64,000 bases of DNA from Amorphophallus konjac (GCA_022559845.1 CM040117.1:77475731-77539730), one strand, 5' to 3'; shown: positions 1 to 11,410, counted from the first letter of the stretch. The notes: generated from the letters alone by a model not told the origin. Translations and numbers: made by a program.

Positions 1-159
1 CTTAAAGTATTTGTCCATGTTTTCCTCCCACTCTAAATATGCACTAGGGTGGTATCCATTAAAGATAAGGTCCTCAAATAGGACTATGCCCAAAGGGGTG
101 TCAATCGGACCTTTGCGGAGGGCCGAGTGAGATAGATGTGACTTACATGAAGTAGCCAT
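1..159 (-). CDS. Ty3/gypsy gag, N-terminal fragment (runs off the window)
   Basis: Read on the minus strand from an ATG at 159, an open frame of about 53 codons runs to the window edge. It contains the motif AYLEWEENMDKYFK, which resembles the retrotransposon gag signature of plant Ty3/gypsy elements (YLEWE..xxxF). Gag forms the particle that packages element RNA. The start lies about 90 bp inside a tRNA-Met type primer binding site and LTR, the expected order for a minus-strand element whose remainder lies to the left of the window. The class assignment rests on a short stretch. The autonomous state of the element cannot be judged. Confidence 0.55.
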   Translation of the reverse strand, partial: MATSCKSHLSHSALRKGPIDTPLGIVLFEDLIFNGYHPSAYLEWEENMDKYFK

Positions 160-247
160 GCTAGTGGACAAAAGAGATGCAACCGAAGACTCTAAATGCA
201 TAGACACGCCCTAGGACCAACTTGATAGAGACAAGTTGTGAACTTGC

Positions 248-258
248 TCTGATACCAC
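248..258 (-). promoter_or_regulatory. Primer binding site (initiator tRNA-Met type)
   Basis: The minus strand reads TGGTATCAGAG, the standard plant initiator tRNA-Met PBS, a few bases from the LTR end (…TTTTACA) at 263. It fixes the element's direction as minus. Confidence 0.8.
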
Positions 259-2008
259 TTGATGTAAAACCAACCTTAGACCTATTTGCAAGCATTCAAG
301 TTTGAGCAGCGGACTCACACTAGCGAGCTCACCCGTATGGCGCACACTAGTACCCGATGGCGACTAGGCGATGTTGGAGAGGGTCCGAGGCGGGACCTTT
401 AGGCTCCAGTGGTTGGCTAGCTTGGGAAGAACCCCAAATGGGCCTAGGATGCCCAAATCATGGGCGGCCAACACACCAAGGGTGTGGGTTAAGTGGATGC
501 TCTCACAACTCGCCCGCGGTGGTCACTCAATTTGGTGGCAATTTAAATCGGACACTCTCATTCCGCCGACGGAGTAACTAAAGCAATACTAAGCTAAGCA
601 AGTCCATTACAGCAATGAGGGATGTTCAGGAGCTCACCTAGCCGGCGTGAAGACGCCGACTCCGGCCGGAGACGGGGGCGAGCGGGGAGGCGAGGGTATG
701 CACCCGCACGCCGCGTCGATTGAAGCTTCAAACCTGTGACTTAATAATGACATGAACTACACCCCATGCAAGGGGGAGATCTCGGGGTGGGGATTAAGTG
801 AATTACAGCCAAAACTACCTCCACGCAGGGAGGGGCCTTCAGCCGGCCAAGCGGGGTGGGGAATTATGCAAAGAGGACCGACTTTCCGAGCTCCGCCGGT
901 TCTGCCTTTCTTCTGTATTTCTGGACAGGGGGTCAATGTTGACGCTGCCAAAAATTCCACCGAGCTCAGAACCTGATGAGACTTGCGCCAAAAGCTTGCT
1001 AACGGACCAAGGATGATCTCTGAATTTTTTCTGAGCCTGGTACAGTAGTTGCTGGCCGGGGCAGAGTCTGGAACCGGACTGATTGGTTCTGCCTCTGTCT
1101 GGTGCAGAACAATGTGGCTGGTTGCAGAGGGTGCCACGATCACTACCAAGCTCTGATTGAGCGAGACCTGAACCGTTGGAACCTTGGTCGAGTCTTCTTT
1201 CTGTCGGCGCTGACGGCGAGGTCGGAAGATGTCGGAGAAGACCAGGACGATCAGATGAGTAGAGGGGTGTCGGTTCTGGCTCCTGTAAACTGACCTGACA
1301 CACTTGGAGTAGAAAATTTGTAACTTGAGATGCCGATGTCCAAATGCAGCTCTGCTTCTTGAGGATGAAAGAGGACTTGAGAGGGAAGAATTTTACTGAA
1401 GAACACTTGTTCTGAATCCCAAAAGGTTCGCCGTGGCCGAGCTTCCACTCTCGCTCTGGCTCTCTGCCTGGGGTCTTCTGCGCAGTCGAGGGAGATCGGC
1501 TCCTACGGACAGCTCCGACCTCGGAAGCTGGCGAGACCACCTTTGTTGGAAAGCTAACTCGCAGACGATTCCAGCAATGTAGGCCTTGTCACCTGAATCT
1601 GTGAGGGACGGTCGTGGCTGCCTCTGCAAGTCGCTGCAACTCTGCTGCCTGAAACAGAGATAGAATGAGGAGATGTGCAAGGGGAGAGCAAGGGGGAGGG
1701 GGGGTGAACTTGGTTTGACCAAGGGGGAGGTGGGGGGCGAATTTGGGAGCTTGGGGGTGGGGGGAGATGAAAGGGCACAGCCCAAGGGGAGGGAAATTCG
1801 AATTTGGGCTTAGGGAAGAGCCCCTTCAACCTTGGGGAGAGGAAGGGGTGCTTAGGAAGTGGTGTTGGGTAGTTGGGGGTTGGGAGGTGGGGTGTGGATT
1901 GGAGGATGCCACCTTGGGTTGGGGGGGGAGTTAAATGAGTGTATGGGGAAGGGGAGAGGTCTTAATGAGGGGTGAATGGGGAGGAGAGAGAAAATTCCGA
2001 AAATTGGG

Positions 2009-2090
2009 GTGGAGGGAGAGAGAGAGAGAGGGGGGGACCCCTTAGAGAGAGAGAGAGGGATAAAGAGAGAGAGATATTGAGAGAGGAAGC
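2009..2090. repeat. GA-rich microsatellite in LTR
   Basis: AGAGAG runs are interrupted by a GGGGGACCCC segment. Similar GA tracts occur in both LTRs of the element at 16615-20776. Confidence 0.8.
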
Positions 2091-2160
2091 TAGAGGGATT
2101 TGGAGTTTTTCTGGAATTCAATATTCATGCATTAGTTCTTACATATGAGGAGTGGGGTGG

Positions 2161-2170
2161 CCTATTTATA
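2161..2170 (-). promoter_or_regulatory. LTR TATA box
   Basis: The minus strand reads TATAAATAGG, placed in the U3 end of the 263-2476 LTR. It supports minus-strand transcription. Confidence 0.5.
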
Positions 2171-2476
2171 GGCACAAGACATTTCACATGACCATACTGA
2201 CCCTGACAACTGACATAATGACCAAATACTCCAAGGGAGGGGCGCCCTTGGGCCTAGCCCACTATTTGGGCCCAATAGCCTAATGAACCAACATAATGAC
2301 ACACGACTTAGGAAAATGACTTTCTAACCTAGGTACATGACTCAAATAAAGGGAAAATTATATGATTAAGACTCAAATAAAAATAAGGAAATTACATGAC
2401 TTGACTCACTAACACATGAGGAACATAATGGCGTACACCGATGATCAATCCGAGCTTCAGAAAATGTGGAGGGGCA

Positions 2477-2736
2477 AGGGATGTCGGATGAATAGCACAC
2501 TGAATAATATTTAAGGCATTAAAATTCACAGTGGCCTTCTTAATAAGATCATCATTCCACTGCTCTTCATCTGGAGGTAAAGTGTATGGATCATTCTTAA
2601 TAACAGTCCAAATTTCATGACTCTGAGCACGGAGGAAAACAATCTTCCTATTCTTCCAATAACTATAGTTATTGCCATCAAAATAAGGAGGCCTGTGTAT
2701 GGAATGCCCTTCGGGCATCAACCCCTTGTTAGCCAT
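2477..2736 (-). pseudogene. Ty1/copia gag fragment, N-terminal
   Basis: An ATG at about 2736 opens a frame with the motifs RPPYFDGNNYSYWK and NFNALNIIQCAIHP, typical of the N-terminal gag domain (DUF4219/UBN2 type) of plant copia elements. Gag is the structural particle protein. Similarity stops after about 85 residues, where the 263-2476 LTR begins. The simplest reading is that the gypsy element inserted into this gag. The frame starts about 50 bp from a PBS at 2789-2799, the correct place for gag. The remainder of the copia element should lie left of the window. Confidence 0.7.
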
Positions 2737-2788
2737 TCCTAACAGATCTCTCTAAACCGCTAGGTTTCAGAATAAAACAGAGTCAAGG

Positions 2789-2799
2789 CTCTGATACCA
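2789..2799 (-). promoter_or_regulatory. Primer binding site (initiator tRNA-Met type) of copia element
   Basis: The minus strand reads TGGTATCAGAG, two bases from the LTR end (…GGGCCAACA) at 2802. Confidence 0.85.
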
Positions 2800-2801
2800 A
2801 T

Positions 2802-5063
2802 TGTTGGCCCGGTTAGGAAAGCAATCGAGAGGTGGGGGTGAATTGATTGCTCCCCCTTTTTAAGAACTAAACGCAGAGATGACAAAATATATCTAGAAAA
2901 CTGAACAAGATGATTTAGATAAGAAAGAGATCAAGCAAGCTCTCACAACTCTCTAGCGCAGTTTAATGAACCACTCGGATAAAACGTAAATGCGGACAGA
3001 TTATATGAACTCTCAACTCACCGCATCACACTCGTAAGACAGAACAGTTGGGATAGAACGACAATCTCACAAGCAACAAACCACAGGACAAGGAATTTTT
3101 AGGTGGTTCAGACGCGCCCGAGTGCCGTCCTACGTCCACCCCTCTCAACACGAGAGGATTTCACTAAAATCCGCTACACGACGGCAGCAAAACAACCACA
3201 CACCGGCTCGACGGCCCAACACACGCGCATTCTCGTACGACGACGAGAAACCACGCACACAGAGACAATGCTCTGAAATCGTTTATGAAGAAAAGATATA
3301 TGTAAATACAAATCCCAGTTCAGATATTATGAACTATGCTCAAATAAAGGCATATAAACAAGAGAATATGAGATCCCCCTTTGATCTTCATTACAACTCT
3401 GAGATAGATGGAAGGGTGCACTAGAGTGAATGAACCACGAAGAGGAAGCAGCTGGTTGTTGAAGGGATGAGCGCCCAAGCTGGAAGACGATGGAGAGCAG
3501 CAACGCCCACCACCAGATCTGAGCTTGCGGTCGTGGGATGCAGCTTCTACAGCTTCGTCTTCCTCCTCCAGATGGGTGTGCGAAACCCTCTCCTCCTCCT
3601 GCAAGGATAGAATGAGATCAGCTCAAAAGATATCTCTCCCATAGATGCATTTCGCAGTATACTTATACCCATGAGAAAACAAAGCAAATAGACATTAAAG
3701 CCCATGGGAAAACCTCTTAGAACCACACCCATTCAAGGGTAGAAACCCTAGGGGTAATGGAGTAAAAGGGCAAGCCAATCGGATCTCAGAACGGACATTT
3801 CGTAATCAACCCGGAAAACACGATCTGGATCTGACTGGGCAAATGTCGACTCTTGGAGTCGACACATTGTTCCGCCAATATTGTTCCGGTTGAATAAATC
3901 AACGCACAGGCTGAAGTGTCTATGCATATGAACCCATGGTCGATGCATATGTACAGGCAGGGTCGGTGCATGTTTGTAAAACAACAAAGACCAGGTCGGT
4001 GCACATTCAAGGGCAGGTCGGTGCATATAGTGAAGAATCTATAGATAAGGTCGGTGCACATATATGGAATGACAAAGATAGGTCGGTGCACACAATGTAG
4101 AACCTATAAATAAGGTCGGTGCACTTTTATGAAACATAAGGATAGGTCGGTGCACACATAGGCAAGGTCGGTGCATACAATGTAGAACCTATAAATAAGG
4201 TCGGTGCACTTTTATGAAACATAAGGATAGGTCAGTGCACACATAGGCAAGGTCGGTGCATACAATGTAGAACCTATAAATAGGGTCGGTGCAAGTTTGT
4301 AAGAGGCAAACACGGTCGGTGCACATTTATAGAATCAGGCAAGGACGGCCGGTGCACATTTATAAAACACCATGATAGATTCATGCATGGAGAAGCCATT
4401 CTTACACACATGACTAACTCATCATCCTGTAGTGGAATTATGAAGAATTGCAGCCACAAGCACAGGTGATACACATATTTCCAATCCATGTTCTTCACAT
4501 ATCAAAATTAATTCAACATGTTAAACTCAATACTAATATAGGTCAAGCAAACTCAGTCCAACTCAATATGAGTATGCCATTTATCATATGCATAAATCCT
4601 TATGTGAAAAACTAGAAACCTCATTCATGTTCTTACTTCTTCAACCTTTCACAACCCTATTAACCTGTTGTAGGGTACCATGAGATACAACACCAGTGAA
4701 AATATAACAGGGTGTTTCAATTAAATTACATTAGAAGCTCTTCTTTCATTTAAGGTTCATACATGGCAAGGCCATCTCCAACTCAAACACACCAATACTC
4801 ATTTTCCATCTTGTTATCAAGCCATACATGAACTACATACCCAGCTGCACTCATTACTCAAAATAAATCATCACAGCAAGACTGAAGCTAAGACAACACC
4901 TTTCCAGATGATCAATCAAGCCTTCTAAGGCACAATTCAAATATCAAGCATTTTGCTCAGTTCATTGAAAACCATTCATGAGACCTTTCATAATGACTCG
5001 CTTCATCAAACATATATTCAATGCAAATCATACCAAATAGAACAAAGTGTCTTTGTCAAAACA
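2802..5063 (-). repeat. 5' LTR of SIRE-like copia element (about 2.3 kb)
   Basis: It begins directly after the PBS with TGTTGGCCC on the plus strand. The segment near 3095-3180 (a GGAATTTTTAGGTGGTTC block followed by CCACCCCTCTCAAC) matches in layout the corresponding part of the 55132-57886 LTR, so both belong to one broad LTR type. U3 holds the GGTCGGTGCA array described separately. The right edge is placed at about 5063, where chromovirus gag sequence starts and where a TG/CA terminus is possible. It could lie earlier, since only one copy is visible. No credible coding region. Confidence 0.5.
3952..4356 (-). repeat. GGTCGGTGCA short-motif array in LTR U3
   Basis: The decamer GGTCGGTGCA (minus strand TGCACCGACC) recurs about 15 times with spacings of roughly 25-45 bp. 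Part of the array is a longer duplication: the segment containing AATGTAGAACCTATAAATA occurs three times near 4095, 4180 and 4265. It explains the minus-strand frames rich in the residues MHRP. Confidence 0.85.
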
Positions 5064-5672
5064 CGCCGAGGCACAACACTGATGATGTTGCGAATTGGAT
5101 CAAGGAGATCAAGCAGATCTTCCGAGTGATGCAATGTGCAGACGAAGAGAAGGTCCTTCTGGCTACTTTCCAATTGGAGCGAGATGTCAGATCTTGGTGG
5201 GAGTCGATGGAGTCTACTCTGCTGTATGATCACGTAACTTGGGGAGAGTTCCTGGAGCATTTCAATAACAAGTATTTCTCTGATCAGGTGCAAGAGAGAG
5301 GCTGTGGAGCTTGCCGCATTGAAACAAAGAAGTTTAACTGTAGCCGAGTATGAGGCTCAGTTTTCAAGATTATCTCGGTATACGTCACACTTGATAGGCA
5401 CTGAAAAGTTGAAAGTGAAGAGGTTTCTTAATGGACTCAAGCCCCAGTATATCATTCAACTGGCCCCAATGGATGTGCAAACTTATGTGGAGATGGTTAG
5501 AAAAGCGCAGTTGTTGGAGGATGCCATTGAATTATCTGATAAGATTCGTGGGCACGACAAGAAGGAGCAGGCTACTAGTTCGGGCTCTTTGAAGGCTTCT
5601 TTCTATAAAAAGAGGCCCAATGGCGGAGGAGATTTTCATAAGGATAAGAAATCTAAGAAGAATGAGAAATAG
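5064..5672 (+). pseudogene. Chromovirus gag (frameshifted, 5'-truncated)
   Basis: The frame carries ANWIKEIKQIFRVMQC and WWESME, the core retrotransposon-gag motifs. It then shifts frame near 5300, after which ELAALKQRSLTVAEYEAQF continues the gag C-terminal half to about 5672. Gag would assemble the cytoplasmic particle. The N-terminal part of gag is missing. At 5684 a hAT-like element interrupts the end of gag, whose zinc-knuckle part resumes after 6974. Confidence 0.85.
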
Positions 5673-5683
5673 TTAGTTCCTGC

Positions 5684-6974
5684 CAAGGAAGGCGGAATCG
5701 GGGATCGGGATCGGATCGCCCGGTCCCAACCCGATCCGGGTCGGCGGGATCGGCCGATCCCGGCCGAGTCAGCTGGGGAGTCAGACCAGCTGACTCGGCT
5801 AGGGATACAAATGTCTAAAAAATCTGAAAAAATCTGAAAAAAATAGAAAAAATATTCTAACATAAATCTATATCAAATTTAATGTGAAATAGGTGACATT
5901 TGCTCATCATTTAGTGAAATAGGTACATGCATTGATTACGTGCATGTATGTGCATCAGTCTTCTGCATTTTTTACAAGTATAGCATGGATGTGTATATAA
6001 TATTGGGAAGAGAGTATGGAGATGGTTCCATGTGACAAAAAAAAATTAAAACTCATAGTTGGATGCACCTGCCATGAGCTGGCACAAAGTTTGAGACACA
6101 GGATTATGAGCTGGAGAGTAATAAGGCAATTGCTATCTCTGAATTGTGGTTATCTTTTGTGTGATTTGTTTCTCCTTAAGAAAGAAAACAAAAAAAATAA
6201 AAAAATGCATGGCATTTGTGGCTTCCATTTCATTCATCATGTGATCTGCTAGCATGTCATTTGGATGGACCAACATGAAGTAGTTTAATTGCATCTTGAA
6301 ACCTCCTCAGGACATGCCTAGATCTTTGTTTTCATCAGGTCATCTGTTAGAATTCTAGGTGACCTGCCAACTACAAAATTCAACCAAGGTGTGTTGACGT
6401 GCAGGTCTGGACTCTTAGGATTCTAGGTGGTCTGCCAACTGTAAAAATTTTACACAAAATTTGTTGATTTGCAGGTCTGGAACTCCTAGATTAAATGGAT
6501 CTAAGGCTAGTTGGGAATTGGCATTAAAACAAAACTAGTAAACAATTTTAAGTAGCTAACAAATAATGCATTCAATCTTGTAGAAGATATATGAGGATCT
6601 TAAGGTGCTTAGGCTATTCATAGTCTCAATAGTGGTGGTCCAACAATGCATGCTGCAATCTATTTGTTATTTTGCTAGTTTGCTGAAAATTTGAAATTGA
6701 CAATATTTGTGGTAAAATATTTAGTTAATCTGAAGCAAAAACCTCCAAATTTGTTGTTCTTTTACAATATTTCATGTATTGCTATAACTTTTATCTAAGG
6801 GAACATAAGTTAAAAAAAATTAAAATTGAGGGCGATCCGTCAGATCATGGGCGATCCCAGGCCGATCCCACCGATCCCGAGTTGGATCGGTTCAGTTGGG
6901 ATCGTGATCGGGTCGTTTCGCCCGAAATTCGATCGGATCGGGCGATCCGATCCCGTCTGATTCTGCCTTCCATG
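5684..6974. mobile_element. Non-autonomous hAT-like DNA transposon (1291 bp)
   Basis: The ends form a terminal inverted repeat: left CAAGGAAGGCGGAATC, right (reverse complement) CATGGAAGGCAGAATC, continuing into GGGATCGGATCGCCCG on both sides. Flanks are GTTCCTGC (5676-5683) and GTTCCTGG (6975-6982), an 8 bp duplication with one mismatch, the hAT hallmark length. Subterminal DNA is dense in GATCGG/CCGATC repeats at both ends, while the middle is AT-rich with no credible gene. It interrupts chromovirus gag, so it post-dates that element. Confidence 0.8.
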
Positions 6975-6999
6975 GTTCCTGGAGCTACTCTGTCGAAGG

Positions 7000-7952
7000 A
7001 AGTTTGTAAACATTATGATAAAGTTGTGCACTGATCCGAGGAATGTTGGAGAAGCTTGGGAGCTTGTCTTCGTTGTGGGAGTCACGATCATCTGATTCCT
7101 AATTGTCCGTTACTTAATGAGCAAGCTGCAAACGAGAAGAGCCAAGGAGGAGCGAAGAGGCAAGGATGTCTTCAAGCACTACAAAAGGCGGAACCTGTTG
7201 GTGAGGGCAGTATCGTGGAAGGTACTCTTGACGTTTGTTCCAAGTCTACTTTTATCTTGTTTGATACCGGAGCAACTCATTCATTTCTCTCTCAGAGTTT
7301 TGTTGCTATGCTATCTGTGAAGCCTATTTTATTGAAATCTGAGTTAGTTTTCGCTACCCCTATTGGAGCTGGGACTGAGATAAAATATCATTACCTTGAT
7401 AGTGAAGTTTTAGTTGGTGGTCAAAATTTATCTACTGACTTGGTTTACATGGAGATGGATGGGTATGATGTCATCCTAGGAGCGGATTGGTTATCTAGGC
7501 ATGAAGCTATTATAGATTGCAGGAAGGGTATAGTGACCTTTAGTAAGTGTCCTGGACTTATCTACTCTGGTCTTCAAAGTCGGGGTAGTCCGTCCCTGAT
7601 TTCGGCCCTTCGAGCTGATAAGCTTACAACGAGAGAATGTGTAGCCTTTCTAGCTTTTGTTTCTGTAGTTGAGCATGGAGGATTGAAGCTTGAAGAGATT
7701 CGAGTGGTTAAGGAGTTTCCAGATGTGTTTCTGGAGGAATTGCCTAGTTTATCCCCAGAGAGAGAGGTAGCATTCTCTACTGATCTTGTACTTGGTGCTG
7801 GCCTTGTATCTAAAGTTCCTTATTGGATGTCCCCCACTGAACTGAAGGAATTGAAGGAACAACGGCTGGAGTTGCTAAAGAAGGATTTATTAGACCAAGC
7901 ACTTCTCCATGGGGAGCACCAGCTTTATTCGTCAAGAAGGATGGTTATATGA
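7000..7952 (+). pseudogene. Chromovirus gag zinc knuckle and aspartic protease
   Basis: After the hAT-like insertion the gag-pol frame resumes. CLRCGSHDHLIPNCP is a CX2CX4HX4C nucleic-acid-binding knuckle near 7074-7116. LFDTGATHSFLS (about 7258-7293) carries the catalytic Asp of the retropepsin that matures gag-pol, followed by GYDVILGADWL, the usual second protease motif. A TGA at 7032-7034 interrupts the frame upstream of the knuckle. The frame ends near 7952, where RT continues in another frame (the start of [16 protein letters not shown], is split by a frameshift). Confidence 0.85.
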
Positions 7953-8550
7953 GATTGTGCATAGATTATCAACAACTAAACCAGTTAACCATCAAGAATA
8001 AATACCCACTGCCAAGGATTGATGAATTGTTTGACCAGATTTCAGGAGCTCGGCATTTCTCAAAGATTAATCTCAGATCTGGGTATCATCAACCGAGGAT
8101 TGAGGAGAATATTTTCAAGACGGCTTTTAGAAGCAAGTATGGACATTATAAATTTACTATTATGCCTTTTGGATTAACTAATACACCTACAGCATTTATG
8201 CAGTTGATGAACAGTATATTTAGACCGCATCTTGATCAATTTATTGTGGTATTTATCGATGATATTCTCGTGTATTCGAAATCTGAGGAAGAACATGAGG
8301 AACATTTGAGGATCGTATTGCAATTATTAAGGAGTAACAAGTTATATGTCAAGTTTAGTAAGTGTGATTTCTGGTTAGAGTAAGTTTCAGTTTTGGGTCA
8401 TGTAATCTCCAAAGAAGGAATCTCTATTGATCCATCTAAAGTCGAGACAGTAAAAAATTGGGAGAGACATGTAAATGCAGCGGAAATTTGAAGTTTTCTT
8501 GGTTTAGTTGGCTATTATAGGCGTTTTATCAAGATTTCTCTAAGATTGCT
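7949..8550 (+). pseudogene. Chromovirus reverse transcriptase (inactive)
   Basis: Motifs [33 protein letters not shown] and FIDDILVYS identify the RT palm and fingers. The first catalytic aspartate position (normally KIDLRSGYHQ) reads [10 protein letters not shown], an Asp to Asn change. FIDD retains the other two. A stop follows CDFWLE at about 8383, and a 1 bp shift occurs near 8530, before the connection to RNase H. RT would copy element RNA to DNA in the particle; this copy cannot. Confidence 0.9.
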
Positions 8551-9207
8551 GTGCTATTAACGAGATTGACCAGGAAAGAGAACTCGTATGAATGGACTGA
8601 GGAGTGTAAGAGGAGTTTTCAAACGTTAAAGGATTGTTTGACCACTGCACCTGTGCTAGCTTTACTAATCAAAAGAGAGAAGTTTGAAGTTTATACTGAT
8701 GCATCTGGAATTAGTTTAGACTGTGTATTGATGCAGCAAGGGAAAGTGATTGCTTATTCCTCAAGACATTTGAAGAAGCACAAAGAGAATTATCCAGTAT
8801 ATGATCTAGAATTGGCCGCAGTAGTTTTTACCTTAAAGATTTGGAGGCATTACCTTTATGGTGAGCAGTTTATTGTCTATTAGGATCATACGAGTTTAAA
8901 GTACTTGTTTTCCCAGAAGGAACTTAATATGAGGTAGAGGCAATGGCTAAAATATCTAAAGGATTTTGATTTCTCCATACAGTATCATCCTGGAAAGGGG
9001 AACACTGTGGCAGATGCTCTTAGTAGGAAGCCGAGGGCTTTGCTGGCAAGTTGTATGCTTCACGAATGGCGGTTGCTGGAGCAATTTTCTAGATTGAACT
9101 TAGAAGTGGTCGAGGAGAAGGACCGTGTCATTCTATTTAATATGAGTCTGCATCCTAATTTGTTCTCGGAGATTAAAGAGTTGCAAAATGATGACCCTGT
9201 GCTCGTA
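8551..9207 (+). pseudogene. Chromovirus RNase H and start of integrase region
   Basis: [20 protein letters not shown] and [20 protein letters not shown] are Ty3-type RNase H motifs. After TAG at 8881-8883 the frame continues as DHTSLKYLFSQKELN, with another TAG at about 8935. YHPGKGNTVADALSRK (near 8986-9033) is the classic end of RNase H. The protein continues to NDDPVL and is then interrupted at 9208 by a small MITE. Confidence 0.88.
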
Positions 9208-9373
9208 GGGCCTCTTTGTTTTTCGGTTGGGACACCATGTTCTACCCCGGAGGGTCGAATACGGTGCCCGGGGTGGGATAAATCTCGTGTGTGAGGGGAG
9301 AGTGTGGGCCCACCCAAAATTCTCTCTCATCAGTTTATAAATTCGCCTGACAATTCTGATAATAAACCGGGCC
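9208..9373. mobile_element. Tourist-like MITE (166 bp)
   Basis: The insertion begins GGGCCTCTTTG and ends CCGGGCC. It is flanked by GTA on both sides (9205-9207 and 9374-9376). Removing it and one GTA restores contiguous pol coding sequence. The 3 bp duplication and GGGCC terminus fit PIF/Harbinger-Tourist elements, but the inverted repeat is only partly matched. Confidence 0.6.
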
Positions 9374-10891
9374 GTAGAGATTAAGGGTATGTTGGACCGG
9401 TGACATGACTTTAAGCTGGCACCTGATGGAAGATTGTTATTTCGTGAGAGTACATGTGTGCCTGAGTGCCCCAATATCAAGAATAAAATCATGGAAGAGG
9501 CACACCAGTTCAGATACACTATTCATCCAGGTGCTACTAAGTTGTATCAAGATTTGAAGGATACTTTTTGGTAGGGGTGATCATTATTCGGGTTCAACCC
9601 GAAAACCAAACTGAATCGATATATTTGGTTTGGTTTGGGTTGAAATTTAAAAAAAATCGATTTGAGTTCAAATCGAACCGTATTAAAATTTTTTGTTTAG
9701 TTTGGTTTTAAAGTTTGGGAAACCAAACCGAACCGAATAACCCAAATTTAAGGATATTTTTGTCAAGTTAATATAAGTGTATATATAACTATAAACTCTA
9801 ATTCTAAAAGTCCAATTCTCGCCCTCCTATGGGGTTTCCAACTCTATGAAGTAGGTTTCAAATCACCTTCCATTTTACTGTAACTGAAATTCTTAATTTT
9901 TTATGTGAAAATATTGTGAAACTTATTCTTACAGATTTTAACTTTTGATGTTATTTATTTAATATTTACTTTATTTGATAGAAATTTATTTATTCTATCT
10001 TTCTCTACTCTTGTTTGAATCCAATCTAATTTCTAAAAGGGGACGTGAATATGGTTCAAACCAAACCAAACCGAACCACCAGTTTGGTTTAGTTCAGGTT
10101 TAACCTTTAATTCAGTTTAAGAAAAATTCTCTTCAAACCAAACCAAATCAAACCGTGCTCACCCATACTTTCTGGTGGTCTAATATGAAGATAGAAGTAA
10201 CAGAATTCGTGAGCCGATGCTTAGTTTGTCAGCAAGTTAAGGCTGAGCACCTCAAGCTTGCTAGGAAGTTGAAACCACTAGAGATACCAGAGTGGAAGTG
10301 GGATAGTCTTGGCATAGACTTTATTGGTGGCGTGTTGAGAACCCGAGGTGGGTTTGATACTATATGGGTGATCGTGGATCATTTGACAAAGTCTGCTCAC
10401 TTTTTACCTATCAATAGCCATTGGACGGTGGACGTACTTGTAGCACTTTACATCAAGGAAGTAGTGAGATTTCATGGAATTCATACATCTATAGTCTCTG
10501 ATAGAGATCCGAGATTCACTTCTCATTTTTGGAAAGGATTGCAATCATCTTTAGGGATGAGATTGAATTTCAGCACGGTTTTCACCTCCAGACGGATGGA
10601 CAGACTGAGAGGATAAATCAAATTATTGAAGACATGATGGGAGCATACATGATAGACTTTGGTGGGAGTTGGCATGAGCACTTACCACTGATAGAGTTTC
10701 CATATAATAATGGTTTTCAATCTAGCATCAAGATGGCCCCTTTCGAAGCACTTTATGGCAGGAATTGTAGATCACCTTTATGTTGGAGCGAGACTGGGGA
10801 CAGAAGCTTGCTGGGACCTGACATTGTACAAGATACCACTCAGAATGTTCAATTAATCAGGGAGAGATTTAAGGTCGCTCAATCAAGGTAA
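9374..10891 (+). pseudogene. Chromovirus integrase (split by a hAT-like insertion)
   Basis: HPGATKLYQDLKDTFW (before 9571) and the continuation WSNMKIEVTEFVSRCLVCQQVK (from 10176) form the HHCC zinc-binding region. The DDE core follows: GIDFIGG, VSDRDPRF, then after a frameshift near 10575 TDGQTERINQ with the catalytic Glu. A stop follows at 10889-10891. Integrase inserts element cDNA into chromosomes. The 596 bp insertion at 9572-10167, several stops (for example TGA after GMLDR at about 9400) and the frameshift inactivate it. Confidence 0.9.
9572..10167. mobile_element. Non-autonomous hAT-like MITE (596 bp)
   Basis: Termini are TAGGGGTGATCA on the left and TGCTCACCCATA on the right (inverted repeat TA[G/T]GGGTGA[T/G]CA). 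The 8 bp flanks are CTTTTTGG (9564-9571) and CTTTCTGG (10168-10175), one mismatch. Inner subterminal DNA is rich in GGTTTGGTTT/AAACCAAACC, matching in inverse orientation at the two ends. It splits the integrase codons of the chromovirus. No coding capacity. Confidence 0.85.
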
Positions 10892-11373
10892 AAGAGTTAT
10901 GCGGATAATCGAAGAAGAGAATTAGAATTTCAAATGGGAGATCACGTATTTCTCAAGGTATCGCCAACCAAGGGAATCAAGAGGTTCGACATCAAAGGAA
11001 AATTAAGCCTAAGATATATTGGTCCTTTCGAGATTCTTGATCGAGTAGGAGAGGTGGCTTACAAGATAGTTTTACCGCCACAATTAGCTAGAGTGCATGA
11101 TGTATTCCACGTGTCGATGCTAAGGAAGTATGTTTATGACCCTTCACATGTAATCCAACATGATAACTTGGAGCTGCAAAAGGACTTGTCTTATGAAGAG
11201 AGGCCTATGAAGATCTCGGATCGCAAGCTGCATCAACTCAGAAGTAGGGCAATATCTATGGTGAAGGTTCAGTGGAGCAGACGAGGCTAAAAAGAAACCA
11301 CTTGGGAGCTAGAGGAAGCTGTTAAGAAGAAGTATCCACAATTTTTCTCTGGTTCGTGTCTAACCTTCTTTTA
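10892..11373 (+). pseudogene. Chromovirus integrase C-terminus with chromodomain-type tail
   Basis: After a stop near 10891 the frame resumes with GDHVFLKVSPTKGIKRF (the GPY/F module, with YIGPFEILDRVGEVAYK). It continues with VHDVFHVSMLRKYVYDPSH and a tail containing VKVQWSRRG, stop (11288-11290), then KETTWELEEAVKKKYPQFF. The hydrophobic W…TWE…YP pattern is that of the chromodomain found at the C-terminus of chromovirus integrases, which directs integration to particular chromatin. Confidence 0.85.
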
Positions 11374-11410
11374 GTACTTGTTGTGAATTTGGGGACCAAA
11401 TTCTCTTTTA

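Larger units (their letters stand above)
263..2476 (-). repeat. 5' LTR of a Ty3/gypsy element (about 2.2 kb)
   Basis: The left edge is set by the PBS. The right edge is inferred from TG…CA termini (minus strand TGCCCCTCC … GGTTTTACA) and from the point where copia gag similarity stops. A TATA box on the minus strand lies at 2161-2170 with GC-rich and GA-rich sequence downstream of it. The region holds a (GA)n tract at about 2009-2080. Open frames here are low-complexity and not credible. Organisation and several short motifs (for example GCGCAGTCG, GAGACCACC) resemble the LTR of the 16615-20776 element, suggesting related families. The right boundary is uncertain by tens of bases. Confidence 0.6.

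Noticed and set aside
839..1829. Minus-strand frames of 130-233 codons in the first LTR
   Set aside because: Inside an LTR between a PBS and a TATA box, no domain, composition-driven.
3748..4498. Minus-strand frames rich in MHRP repeats
   Set aside because: By-product of the GGTCGGTGCA array; no start context or domain.
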